A DNA stretch of 64,000 nt from Desulfosporosinus hippei DSM 8344 (GTDB lineage: Bacteria; Bacillota; Desulfitobacteriia; Desulfitobacteriales; Desulfitobacteriaceae): positions 186,001 to 250,000 of the forward strand of contig NZ_FNCP01000001.1 of NCBI RefSeq assembly GCF_900100785.1, in the 5' to 3' direction. A program made the translations under genes and the position numbers. The notes beneath the pieces were generated by a model. That model did not search any database and had not been told where the DNA came from. It worked only from the letters and a program-made list of their open reading frames with translations. Below, in pieces: positions 25,376 through 34,219 of this stretch (the stretch's first letter is position 1; every line of letters begins with the position of its first letter).

Positions 25376-26865
25376 GCCTGTTCTCCTCCTAAGCTTACTT
25401 GTTGATCGACATCCATCAGCAAAAATCGATGACTTCCACCGCTTGAGGCCACGGATTGACCACCTTTTCCACATGTACCAATTGCATCATAACAGCCTTC
25501 ACCAAGGCCGCCACGAATAGCCTCTAAGGCGGAAAGGATTTTTCCACTAAATATAGAAGGCTGATAAATCGGGAGATCAGGATCAGCAACATCTATGATA
25601 CCATCACATTGAAAAACAAAATCCCCTGTTTTAGGATTAACTTGGCCACCTCTATACCCTAACAAAAGCAGATTCTTCTCCCCAGCAAGCATTTCTCCAT
25701 GTTGCAAGAGTGTCTCGCGTACAGCTTTAACCTCATCCATCAAATGCTCTTCCGGGGTTAAAGGCAGCATACGCTCAACCAGCAACCGAATATTACTCAT
25801 TCGGGGCAACGGAATATGTCCGTAACTCTCTGCACGACCGGCCCCAGTTACAGGCATCCCTGCTTCCTCTGCTGAAAAAACGTCCCCCAATCCTGCTTCT
25901 AAAATTCCATCTCTCACTATAGTTACAGTCTGCCTGGGCAGACCATTAGCAGAGAATGGCTGATTGGCCCAGTCCCCAATCAACGGACCGTCAATGATAC
26001 TTACACCAGGTCTGGCAACCCGAAGACCTTTGCGCAATTTCCCATTTTCACCAAGTACGGATTCATTCATATGATCAGATTCCACTGCATGCCCAAAGGC
26101 CTCATGGGCCAGTCCTTTGGCTAAACCGTAATCAATAATCAAGGGATAATGGCCACTGGGCAATTGGGGTGCAGCACACACTGCTAAGGCAAATTCAGCT
26201 CTGTCAATTGCCTTCTTTTCCAAAATGCTGTCTGCCAGTTCGTCTATTAGCAGGGTTGCATCCATTCCGCTGCGATGAATCAAGGTACTTTGAGCCTTAC
26301 CGTTATTACGTACCGTCCCTTGATGCATCAGTACCGCTCGTGGAATCACAAAAGACACTAGTGTCCCATCACTTCGTCCAATACACCATACTTCTTCGAC
26401 CTGACGATAGCTGGATTGCCAAACCCCTTTAGGGAAAGAACTGCTCAGACGAGAATGAAGGGTCATCACCATCTTTTCCAGCTCCGCTAAAGGAATCTCT
26501 TCAAACCCTTTTTGAGCCGTATTGGCTACTTCTTCTTGAACAGGAGGTGCCGCCCAGATTTGGCGATTCGCCTTCGAGCCGATACCTTCGTTCCTCAGTG
26601 CCAATTGAATAGCCTTTTCGACAAGTTTACGCCCAGTCTCTTTATCTAAAACATCTGAATTAGCAAAGCCTGAGGCCCCCTTCTCCGTGAAGGCTTGGAC
26701 TCCGATTCCACTGTCTTCGCCGGTGGATACTCTTTCAAAACGTCCGTTACTTAGACGCATACTCCATTCTCTACGGGACTGAGCTCGTACTACAAAATAT
26801 CCCGCTATCCCTTTAGTTTCTTCCAAAACGGATTGAACCAATGCCTTAATTTCTAGTTGCTCCAA
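25372..26865 (-). CDS. tldD: TldD-family zinc metalloprotease
   Basis: A 497-residue TldD homologue. The HEAFGHAVESD segment near residue 255 provides the HExxxH zinc-binding site, and later ARPGVSIIDGP, GQVNPKTGDFVF and the C-terminal GTCGKGGQ match the family. In E. coli the TldD/E complex processes microcin B17 and degrades disordered peptides. The start is TTG at 26865 with AGGGGGG nine bases upstream. It overlaps the tldE-like gene by 4 nt. No peptide substrate gene is adjacent. Confidence 0.9.
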   Translation of the reverse strand: MEQLEIKALVQSVLEETKGIAGYFVVRAQSRREWSMRLSNGRFERVSTGEDSGIGVQAFTEKGASGFANSDVLDKETGRKLVEKAIQLALRNEGIGSKANRQIWAAPPVQEEVANTAQKGFEEIPLAELEKMVMTLHSRLSSSFPKGVWQSSYRQVEEVWCIGRSDGTLVSFVIPRAVLMHQGTVRNNGKAQSTLIHRSGMDATLLIDELADSILEKKAIDRAEFALAVCAAPQLPSGHYPLIIDYGLAKGLAHEAFGHAVESDHMNESVLGENGKLRKGLRVARPGVSIIDGPLIGDWANQPFSANGLPRQTVTIVRDGILEAGLGDVFSAEEAGMPVTGAGRAESYGHIPLPRMSNIRLLVERMLPLTPEEHLMDEVKAVRETLLQHGEMLAGEKNLLLLGYRGGQVNPKTGDFVFQCDGIIDVADPDLPIYQPSIFSGKILSALEAIRGGLGEGCYDAIGTCGKGGQSVASSGGSHRFLLMDVDQQVSLGGEQA

Positions 26866-27058
26866 AAAGTATCCCCCCTATATATCCATCTGGTACAATT
26901 ATGCTTAAAAACCAGACTCGCTACTCTTATCGTTATTATACCACGTAAGACTATTTGGAAACTCTTTGAAGAGAGTTCTAAGATGTCAAATCTACAAACG
27001 GCTTATCTCACTATCATTTAGTTATCCTAGATGCTAATTTTCAATCTTAGTCTTCAAA

Positions 27059-27100
27059 TTCGAACTTCGAACTTCGAACCGCGAACCTCCAACTTCGCAT
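27059..27100. repeat. tandem heptad array, six units
   Basis: Three TTCGAAC units followed by CGCGAAC, CTCCAAC and TTCGCAT, all in 7-bp register. Relative to the minus-strand genes around it, the units read GTTCGAA. It is one of the most regular copies of the dispersed heptad family. Confidence 0.88.
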
Positions 27101-27220
27101 AGCCCCTATGGATTCCTCGGAAAAAAATATCCTGAGGCAAGTATAAATACTAATGCCACAGGACATGATTTTAACAGTCTCACTTTTTATTTTTTTATCC
27201 CCACTCCTCTCTTTACTTCA

Positions 27221-27254
27221 CTTGCGACAGTTAATCCGTCGCAAGCTTTTTTTT
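27221..27254 (+). terminator. Rho-independent terminator on the plus strand
   Basis: CTTGCGAC (27221-27228) pairs with GTCGCAAG (27238-27245), followed by CTTTTTTTT. The U tract is on the plus strand, and the minus strand lacks one after the hairpin. It sits just past the end of the convergent GNAT gene, so it may also act as a 3'-end hairpin for that gene. Confidence 0.75.
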
Positions 27255-27257
27255 GTT

Positions 27258-27755
27258 TTAATCTAATTGCTTAACCAATAACTTTCGTTCCTCCGCGAAA
27301 CCGTAACTCTCGTATAGCCTAAGGGCTTTAACATTATGACTGCTAACCGCAAGACCCAGGTAGGAAATTCCCTGTTCGCAACAATGATCTTCTGCTGCCT
27401 TGAGCAATAGTTTCCCCGCACCCTTGCCCCTCCACTCCGGAAGAACCACAATGTCCATAATCCACCCTTGTGTAAGTCCCGTCAGCTCTTCTCTGGCTGA
27501 GTCATGCAGAACCAAATATCCTAGCGGATGTACACTTTGAGCCTCCTCCTCTTCCTGTTTTAACTCTTCCACAATAAAAACTTTAGCTTCAGCTTGCTGA
27601 ATCCAGGTCCAAAATCCTCTAAGAAATTCCTCTCGGTATTTAAGCGTCACCTCCATTGGCTGCTTGCGCCATGGAGAAATACTCTCAGGAATACCAATTT
27701 TCCCAAGAGCATACATGAAAGGCCAATCACGAACATTTCCTTGACGAACCTGCAT
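27258..27755 (-). CDS. GNAT-family N-acetyltransferase
   Basis: A 165-residue acetyl-CoA-dependent acyltransferase. The acetyl-CoA pyrophosphate loop is RGKGAG in VVLPEWRGKGAGKLLL near residue 112, and the C-terminal NVKALRLYESYGF is the typical GNAT ending. Length is normal for a single-domain enzyme. ATG at 27755 has GGGGTG five bases upstream. No neighbour suggests the acceptor, which is unknown. Confidence 0.88.
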   Translation of the reverse strand: MQVRQGNVRDWPFMYALGKIGIPESISPWRKQPMEVTLKYREEFLRGFWTWIQQAEAKVFIVEELKQEEEEAQSVHPLGYLVLHDSAREELTGLTQGWIMDIVVLPEWRGKGAGKLLLKAAEDHCCEQGISYLGLAVSSHNVKALRLYESYGFAEERKLLVKQLD

Positions 27756-28001
27756 ATAATCACCCCTTAAGTAATTTTATGCAATCATCGTTGCTGTCGC
27801 GTTTAACCTCAAAAATATAATTGATTGATGGCAAATCCCTTAATAAGGCTCTATTTTTATTAAGTTAATTGCCAAAAGAAACTATATGTTTGGGAAAAAA
27901 GTTCTTGATACTTTTATTGGTTAATATATTTAAATCAGCCTTAAAAATAATTATCTGAGACTTCACTCTTCAACGTCTTAAACCAAGCTTGAACTAGAGA
28001 G

Positions 28002-28925
28002 GTGAGATATCTGTACTTAGCAATCCTGGTGCTGGGCCTTTGTCTTTTACTCTGGGGGATGAAAATTCTTCGGCAAGGACTCCAATCATTTGCCGGTCAT
28101 CGTCTGCACGTTGCCCTTCTTTGGATGACAGAGACTCCCTGGCGTGGATTCTGGAGCGGCTCAATTTCTACGGCAATCCTCCAATCAAGCACCGCCTTAA
28201 CCGTTATGGCTGTATCTTTCGTTGATGCCGGTCTTCTCCCTTTTGCCAACGCTTTTGCTCTGATCCTCGGCAGTAACATAGGAACTACTTTAACCCCCCA
28301 ACTGCTTGCTTTTCCTCTCGATCAGATAACCCCTTACGTTATGGTTTTTGGTTCCCTGGGTTTTCTTTTTATCCCATCTCACTGGCGTTATCTATCCCAG
28401 TCAGTTTTCGGTTTAGGTGTACTCTTCTTCGCTTTAGGATTGCTTGAAGTCGGGATGGCACCACTTGTTAATTTGCCTCAGATTCAAGATTTTCTTCGCC
28501 AACTTGGCGACAATCATATTCAAGGAGTCATCGCAGGTACGGTAATATCCGCTTTACTTCATTCCTCTAATGCAACCACCGGTATCATTATGCTCCTCAC
28601 GGCAGACGGATGGATTACCCTCCCTACAGCCCTAGCCTTTATCTTTGGAGCAAATATCGGTACCTGCTTCACAGCCGTAATTGCTGCACTTGCTTCATCG
28701 CGAGCAGCACAACGTGTTGCCCTATTCCATGTTTTACTCAATGTATTTGGAGTACTGGTCTTTTTCCCCTTTGTCGAGCCCTTCGCTTATGGCCTGACCC
28801 TCATGGGGGGCAGCCTCTCTAGACAAGTTGCTAATGCTCATACGATTTTTAATTTGCTGTCGTCACTATTTGCCTATCCTTTGCTGCCTCTAGCAACTAA
28901 ATTTCTGAAGAAAATATTGCCCTAA
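28002..28925 (+). CDS. Na/Pi-cotransporter-like membrane protein
   Basis: A 307-residue polytopic protein of the Na/Pi cotransporter (NptA/SLC34-like) family. Two inverted half-repeats carry the QSSTALTVMAVSFVDAG and HSSNATTGIIMLLTADG motifs, each followed by GSNIGTT and GANIGTC, the known family signature. It lacks the C-terminal PhoU-like domain of longer homologues. It is one of only two plus-strand genes. The start is uncertain: GTG at 28002 overlaps the GAGAGG ribosome-binding site, and a non-ATG start a few codons later is possible. A promoter-like TTGATA...TATTTA lies near 27904-27931. Confidence 0.85.
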   Translation: MRYLYLAILVLGLCLLLWGMKILRQGLQSFAGHRLHVALLWMTETPWRGFWSGSISTAILQSSTALTVMAVSFVDAGLLPFANAFALILGSNIGTTLTPQLLAFPLDQITPYVMVFGSLGFLFIPSHWRYLSQSVFGLGVLFFALGLLEVGMAPLVNLPQIQDFLRQLGDNHIQGVIAGTVISALLHSSNATTGIIMLLTADGWITLPTALAFIFGANIGTCFTAVIAALASSRAAQRVALFHVLLNVFGVLVFFPFVEPFAYGLTLMGGSLSRQVANAHTIFNLLSSLFAYPLLPLATKFLKKILP

Positions 28926-28992
28926 CTTTCTCTTACTCAGTCCGCTAATTTATAAGTCGATGTTCTATCTCTCCAAAATGCCCAATGAACTT

Positions 28993-29520
28993 TTAGTACA
29001 CTTGCCCTTTAATATCAAATTTTTTTGCTATTAAATCACAAATTCCCTGAGCATTATCTAAGTCAAAACAGGGTATCCCGTTATCAAATTCGACATCACT
29101 AACAATAGCAATGAGATCTTCAAGTTTAGAGAAAAGCTCTTGATGCACACCAGATCGAAACACTTCAATCTTTGGCTTATCCGCAGATTTATACCCTTCG
29201 GTAAAGATCAGATCCACGCCTCGAATTCGTTCTAATACCTCATCCAGGGGCTGATCCTCAGAGACTCGTTCTAGGATCGCAATTCTCTGGGGAGAACTGA
29301 TTGACACAATATCCGCACCTGCACGGTCATGACGCCAAGTATCTTTGCCGGGTTGATCCATCTCAAACCCATGAACATCATGTTTTAAGGTTGCTACCCG
29401 CCATCCCCGGCGTTTAGCCTCGCTTATGAGTTTTTCTAAGAGTGTTGTCTTTCCCGAGTTAGACTTTCCACCAACTATCGAGATAACAGGAATTCGAAAA
29501 GGCTTTAAGCTTATATTCAT
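28993..29520 (-). CDS. mobB: molybdopterin-guanine dinucleotide biosynthesis protein B
   Basis: MobB is a small GTP-binding accessory protein of molybdenum cofactor maturation. The 175-residue protein has the P-loop GGKSNSGKTTLLEKL near residue 18, followed by the family's TLKHDVHGFEMDQPGKDTWRH (split as TLKHDVHGF and DTWRHDRAGAD), and FTEGYK. I choose ATG at 29520 with GAGGAGAG seven bases upstream. It follows moeA by 13 nt and is likely cotranscribed with it. Confidence 0.93.
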   Translation of the reverse strand: MNISLKPFRIPVISIVGGKSNSGKTTLLEKLISEAKRRGWRVATLKHDVHGFEMDQPGKDTWRHDRAGADIVSISSPQRIAILERVSEDQPLDEVLERIRGVDLIFTEGYKSADKPKIEVFRSGVHQELFSKLEDLIAIVSDVEFDNGIPCFDLDNAQGICDLIAKKFDIKGQVY

Positions 29521-29533
29521 GTTCTTACTCTCC

Positions 29534-30739
29534 TCAGTCAACAATCCAGCGTGCCGCTAAGAGTTCTCCAACTTTAACAGACCCATGGTTTGCCGGCACA
29601 TCCACCAATAAATGACTGCCAATCATCGAGCGAAGTATTCCTGACCCCTGTGCGGATGCCAGGTCCGCCCAGATTACTCCGTCTTTAAAAACCGCCTGAG
29701 CTCGTAAGAAGCGCCGTTGTTTACCACTCTTTTCAAAGCTGTTAGCCATTCTTACCTGGAATTCCTTAGCCTTATAGGCGGCATGTCCTGCAAATTTAAG
29801 AAGTATTGGACGAACCAAGAGTTCAAAGGTTACCATTGCAGCGGCCGGATTTCCCGAAAGAGAGAAAAAGAATTGCTTTCCTTTTTGCCCCACTGAAGCC
29901 GGCGTTCCAGGTTTTAAGTTCAATTTCCAAAATAACATCTCACACCCAAACTGGGTAAGAGCCTGCCGCATTATATCGTATTCCCCTACAGAGGCTCCAC
30001 CGGTTGTTATGATGACATCTGCTTCAGCAACCTTCTCTAAGGCCGCGAGGGTATCCTCTATCTGATCTGAAACAGTGGGGATAACTTCAACCTCAAACCC
30101 TGCCTGTCGGAGCATTCCGCGCAAGGTATAACTGTTACTATTATAAATTTTTCCTGGGCTCAAAGACTCGCCCACATCCATCAGCTCGGAGCCTGTGGAC
30201 AGTAAGCCAACCCGGGGACGGCGAAACACTTCAACTTGATTCACACCAACAGCAGCAATCAAGCCAATTGCTGGTGGAGTTAGACAAAAACCTCGCCTTA
30301 TCAGAATATCCCCTTCCTTTATTTCTTCCCCTTTTGGGACAATATTTGAGCCTGGCAGAACAGGACGAAAAATCGTCACTTGATTACCTTCCTGCTCTGT
30401 GTCCTCCATACGCACTACACAATTAGCTCCCGGTGGAATCGGGGCACCGGTAAATATCTTGGAGGCCTCATCCATCCCGATAATCTGTTCCGAGGGAAAC
30501 CCTGCCGGAATTTCATTGACTACCTTAAGTTTAAGTTCTTTGGAGACAGCCTCTGTTGCCCGATAAGCATACCCATCCAGGGGAGACCGCGCAAAGGGGG
30601 GCATATCAATTTTTGATCGCACATCCTGAGCTAAAACACGGCCATAGGCATCAGCAATAGAGACGTACTCTGTATCGACCAACTGAATATTAGCGAGAAC
30701 CATCTCCAGGGCCTCTTCTAATTCGATCATTATTTTCAT
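29534..30739 (-). CDS. moeA: molybdopterin molybdenumtransferase
   Basis: MoeA inserts molybdate into adenylylated molybdopterin. The 401-residue protein shows the N-terminal MPPFARSPLDGYA, IFTGAPIPPGAN, the MoCF-binding LSTGSELMDVGE, TTGGASVGEYD and LSGNPAAAMVTFE, in the family order. Domain IV is present at the C-terminus. ATG at 30739 has GGAAGGA upstream. Together with mobB it indicates use of molybdo- or tungsto-enzymes. Confidence 0.95.
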   Translation of the reverse strand: MKIMIELEEALEMVLANIQLVDTEYVSIADAYGRVLAQDVRSKIDMPPFARSPLDGYAYRATEAVSKELKLKVVNEIPAGFPSEQIIGMDEASKIFTGAPIPPGANCVVRMEDTEQEGNQVTIFRPVLPGSNIVPKGEEIKEGDILIRRGFCLTPPAIGLIAAVGVNQVEVFRRPRVGLLSTGSELMDVGESLSPGKIYNSNSYTLRGMLRQAGFEVEVIPTVSDQIEDTLAALEKVAEADVIITTGGASVGEYDIMRQALTQFGCEMLFWKLNLKPGTPASVGQKGKQFFFSLSGNPAAAMVTFELLVRPILLKFAGHAAYKAKEFQVRMANSFEKSGKQRRFLRAQAVFKDGVIWADLASAQGSGILRSMIGSHLLVDVPANHGSVKVGELLAARWIVD

Positions 30740-30855
30740 ACTATTGATTCCTTCCGTTACAAGTTGTTAACGGTTCTACAATTTCTTTATAACTATTTTT
30801 TTTATGAACTTGAACTTATTACTAGAATAAGTGTATCGATAATTCCCAAGGTTGT

Positions 30856-30886
30856 CAAAAAGAACCTGCCAAAATGACAGGTTCTT
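30856..30886 (-). terminator. Rho-independent terminator of the FapA gene
   Basis: On the minus strand AGAACCTG and CAGGTTCT pair around a 9-nt loop, followed by TTTTTG. It begins about 18 nt after the stop codon of the DUF342 gene. Confidence 0.88.
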
Positions 30887-30903
30887 CTTCTCTGAAGTTA
30901 AGC

Positions 30904-32835
30904 TTAAGGATTTGCACGTATCTTCTCGAATTGTACTCTACCCGCTACGCGATATATATCTAAACTTCGATAGGCTTCTTCTATTTGAATGATTTCTTTA
31001 CCAACAGCAATTACCACATTTGCGTGGCAGTATTCTACATGTAGACGGCTGGTGGGACTTATCTGAACAAATGTAGAACTCACTTCTGATCCCCCTAGTT
31101 CGCGAATCTGAACCTTGCCCCCGGCCAAAATTTTCCCGCCCCGACATACACCTTGTATCGTAACGTCTCCTTCTACTCGAATGTGCGAATTGTAGGTTCC
31201 TTTTAGACATTCAAAAGATCCTCCGCACTCAACGCTAGCCCCCTGTAAATAATTAACACTAAAACTTAGCTTGTCCGGGAGTTCGACAGTTAAGTTTTCA
31301 ATGAATTGGCTAAGGGCCTGATTTACACGCTGCAAGAATGGTGTAGACTGGAGTTCTAATGGGCCTAGCCCTGATAGAAAGTGTTTTGCTGTTCGGATAG
31401 ATACAATAAGCCCTTCAGTAATAATTTCGTCATGCTTATTTTCTAACACAAATTTCTCCACCTTTTGTGCTAGTTTGGGCAGTTCGAAGAATTGCCTTTC
31501 TATAATCATCTTTAAACATTGCCCGGGTTTAAGATTAATTGCGTCAGGAGAATTACCGAAATCTGCAGAACGTTGTAAACAAAGGGTAAGTTGAGCCTCT
31601 AATTCAGAAACCAGACGGAGGAGCTCTGAACGAATAACATATTTTTCTCCGATAATAACCTTTCCGCCAATAAGATTTTGATATATCTTAGCACCTTTTT
31701 CCGCTCTTATCTCAGCATGTGACACTGATCCTTTAACTTCCAGTTTTCCTCCAACGAAAACTCGAAGCCCATCTTGAACATTGCCATTTATAAACACATC
31801 CCCCGGAAATTCAATACTTCCAGAAGCCAGATCCACATCACTATTTTGAACTAAGATATTCTCTACCATGTAGGTTCGTTCATCGATCCGAATAGGTTGT
31901 CCGGAACAGGCAGCTATTACTTCAAGTTGATCCTGAGAAAGACAAACATTCTTTTTTAGCCGAAACTGAAAATCCTTTACCGATGCTGCAGGGAGATCTC
32001 TGCCAAAGACGTCCTTACCTGGGATACCTGGCCTGCCGGGGATCTTACGAGCTAGAACAGCCCCTTCTTCAACTAGCTTCAACTTTGAGGCAAAGAAATC
32101 AATTTTTTTATCTTCCAAAGTATTTAGTTCTTGGGGTCTTCCTACAAAGTCTTCTAATCGAGCATGTTCGGGTGGAACAGGAATTGTTGCTTCAGCTATT
32201 ACAAGCTCATTGTACCCTTTGACCCCGATTATTTCCTCCCAAATTCCCTGTCGTATTCCATAAACGACCTTTAACCGTTCCAGGTCTGAAGTTAACTTTG
32301 CCTCATCCCACATACCCTGTTGATCCTGTGAATTCTCCCATAAGGTATACTTAGCTATATCAATTTCTTCTGACCCAGGAAGGCTCACAGGTAGGGTATA
32401 ATGCCCCGCGGGCTCATGTTTTACTTTCGCCATAACTGACAAACCCTGAAAACGTATATCCAGTTCCCAAGTCAAGTGACCCTTCTGCACAACCGGATGG
32501 AACTCAACTTCATCGCCAGGTTTAACGTTAAAAGGCCTAACTTGAAGAACTCCGTTAAACCATACTTCACCAGCCTTCTCAGAGGGAATGAAGAGTCTGG
32601 ATCCTTTACCAAGAACTATAATATAATTCGAACCATCCCTTGTTACTAGACTAGGTTCTAAAACTGGAGTTTGGCTCACATCATCCCAAATAACCTTCAC
32701 CTTCCACTGACGGGAAAATAAACTAGGTTTATCGATCACTTCAAGGGTGATATTTTCCGGCATAGTATTAAGTTTTAGTGCCCATTCTTTCTTAATCTCT
32801 TCAAGGGAATGTGACTGAACAACTATTTCCGGCAT
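30904..32835 (-). CDS. FapA (DUF342) domain protein
   Basis: A 643-residue protein of the FapA/DUF342 family, polymer-forming proteins often linked to spore or flagellar genes but of unclear function. The N-terminus (about 1-50) resembles a Jag-N domain (LEEIKKEWALKLN), the centre has the DUF342 motifs IPGRPGIPGKDVFGRDLP and GSIEFPGDVFINGNVQDG in parts, and the C-terminus contains right-handed beta-repeat turns with GGK spacing and an internal coiled coil near residue 400. ATG at 32835 follows a weak ribosome-binding site. It has its own terminator. Confidence 0.88.
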   Translation of the reverse strand: MPEIVVQSHSLEEIKKEWALKLNTMPENITLEVIDKPSLFSRQWKVKVIWDDVSQTPVLEPSLVTRDGSNYIIVLGKGSRLFIPSEKAGEVWFNGVLQVRPFNVKPGDEVEFHPVVQKGHLTWELDIRFQGLSVMAKVKHEPAGHYTLPVSLPGSEEIDIAKYTLWENSQDQQGMWDEAKLTSDLERLKVVYGIRQGIWEEIIGVKGYNELVIAEATIPVPPEHARLEDFVGRPQELNTLEDKKIDFFASKLKLVEEGAVLARKIPGRPGIPGKDVFGRDLPAASVKDFQFRLKKNVCLSQDQLEVIAACSGQPIRIDERTYMVENILVQNSDVDLASGSIEFPGDVFINGNVQDGLRVFVGGKLEVKGSVSHAEIRAEKGAKIYQNLIGGKVIIGEKYVIRSELLRLVSELEAQLTLCLQRSADFGNSPDAINLKPGQCLKMIIERQFFELPKLAQKVEKFVLENKHDEIITEGLIVSIRTAKHFLSGLGPLELQSTPFLQRVNQALSQFIENLTVELPDKLSFSVNYLQGASVECGGSFECLKGTYNSHIRVEGDVTIQGVCRGGKILAGGKVQIRELGGSEVSSTFVQISPTSRLHVEYCHANVVIAVGKEIIQIEEAYRSLDIYRVAGRVQFEKIRANP

Positions 32836-32949
32836 AATACCACCCTGCTTTCAACGTGTTGCTATTCTTTTAATAATATCATAATTCTCATTAGGCCCTA
32901 TAGGTCTTTAGTCCCAAATTATCAGAAATGTTAGGACTAAAGACGTTGG

Positions 32950-33001
32950 AGGGGATAATTCTCTTAACCTAATTTGTTGTGTTAAAAGAACCATCCCCTC
33001 A
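32950..33001 (-). terminator. hairpin after the LCP gene, probable terminator
   Basis: GAGGGGAT (32950-32957) pairs with ATCCCCTC (32994-33001), with inner TTCTCTTAAC/GTTAAAAGAA pairing. It lies 17 nt after the LCP stop codon on the minus strand. Only a weak U stretch follows. Confidence 0.55.
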
Positions 33002-33017
33002 ACATGTCTCCTTGACT

Positions 33018-34052
33018 CTATTCCATCTGATAGCCAGGTGATTTTCTTCCATTAGGATCTTGGCTGTTACCCGGAACCTGAGGAAGTGGTTTTGTAGGCG
33101 TAGGAATTACTGGCTTTAGCAAATCTACAGGTTCCTGACCAATGATTTTCTCGGTTGTCTTCCCTTGAAATAAATTCTTAACGACTTGTTTCACTTCAAG
33201 CGGATCAACTTTCCAATAGCTTATCCCCTCTAAATCCAGAAAAGATCCGGGCAGTGTTTGAGCCACCATATTTGAACTATCGAATCCAACCGCTACTTTA
33301 GCTAAGGTCAAAATATCCTTAGAGGATAAACTGGTGTTCACTGCATCCATAACTTGGGGAACAAGGAAGGGAAGTTTGGGAATTGTGCTTAACTGAAACA
33401 TTTCTTTAGCTACAGCCTTAAGTACGACTTGTTGTCTTGCGGTTCGTGAAATATCTGCTAAAGCATCATGCCGAAAACGAGCATATTGTAAAGCTTTAGA
33501 ACCATTTAAGACCTGTTCTCCTTTGCGAAGATTTATGTAGCCATCCTCATCATCACCAGTCTCGTAATACATGTCTTTCTCGACATTGACTGTGATCCCG
33601 CCTAAAGTATCGATAATCTTTTTAAACCCTTGAAAGTTAGTTTGAACATATCCCGCTATTTTTTCCCCTGTTAACTCTTCCACGGTTTTCTCAAGAGTAT
33701 CTAAATCTGTCAATGAAACAATCTCATTAATTTTCTTGTAGCCGTGCCCTTTAAGTAGGACTCTCGTATCCCGGGGAATAGAGAGTAAGCTTGTCCGCTT
33801 AGTTTTTGGATCCACGCTGGCTAGGATTATAGTATCTGTGCTAAATTTCTTTTGTTCCGGACGTTGATCTGCTCCGATGAGCAATACACTAACCCGATCT
33901 TTAATTCCTTCATCTATAGAATCTGATAAATTCATATTATCCCTGCTTGTTTCCTTACCTGAATCAAAAAACACCATATATCCAACAGCCCCGGCTGCTA
34001 TAACTACAGTAAAGGTCACAACCATCAAGATTATCTTCATCGCACGAAGCAC
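33018..34052 (-). CDS. LytR-CpsA-Psr (LCP) family protein
   Basis: An LCP enzyme, a membrane-anchored phosphotransferase that attaches polymers to peptidoglycan. The 344-residue protein has one N-terminal membrane helix (about 5-28), then the LCP domain: VSVLLIGADQRP, DTIILASVDPKTKRTSLLSIPRDT with conserved Asp and Arg, GVTVNVEKD-like GGITVNVEKDM, and YARFRHDALADISRTARQQ with the catalytic arginines. A proline-rich tail follows. The start is GTG at 34052. No polymer gene is adjacent. Confidence 0.92.
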   Translation of the reverse strand: MLRAMKIILMVVTFTVVIAAGAVGYMVFFDSGKETSRDNMNLSDSIDEGIKDRVSVLLIGADQRPEQKKFSTDTIILASVDPKTKRTSLLSIPRDTRVLLKGHGYKKINEIVSLTDLDTLEKTVEELTGEKIAGYVQTNFQGFKKIIDTLGGITVNVEKDMYYETGDDEDGYINLRKGEQVLNGSKALQYARFRHDALADISRTARQQVVLKAVAKEMFQLSTIPKLPFLVPQVMDAVNTSLSSKDILTLAKVAVGFDSSNMVAQTLPGSFLDLEGISYWKVDPLEVKQVVKNLFQGKTTEKIIGQEPVDLLKPVIPTPTKPLPQVPGNSQDPNGRKSPGYQME

Positions 34053-34219
34053 AGCACCAACTCCATTAAGTAACTTCTTTATACTATTATACCCAACTTT
34101 ATCGTTTAAGAAAGAATACTCACAAAATCTTCAAGAAAGCAAGAAAGATAATTAAAGTAAACTTGTTCTCTTTCACTGAACAATGAGGCTTCAAGTGAGA
34201 ACTCTATCACACCTGAAGT

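Larger units (their letters stand above)
26866..27257. other. 392-bp intergenic region with heptad array and plus-strand terminator
   Basis: No convincing open frame. It holds the leader of tldD, the heptad array at 27059-27100, and a strong terminator oriented to the plus strand at 27221-27254 although no plus-strand gene precedes it. An imperfect CCTCGGA...TCCTGAGG stem lies near 27117-27139. A short plus-strand RNA is possible. Confidence 0.5.

Noticed and set aside
30740-30903. Molybdenum-cofactor riboswitch before moeA
   Set aside because: The moeA leader is short and shows no complex conserved structure.
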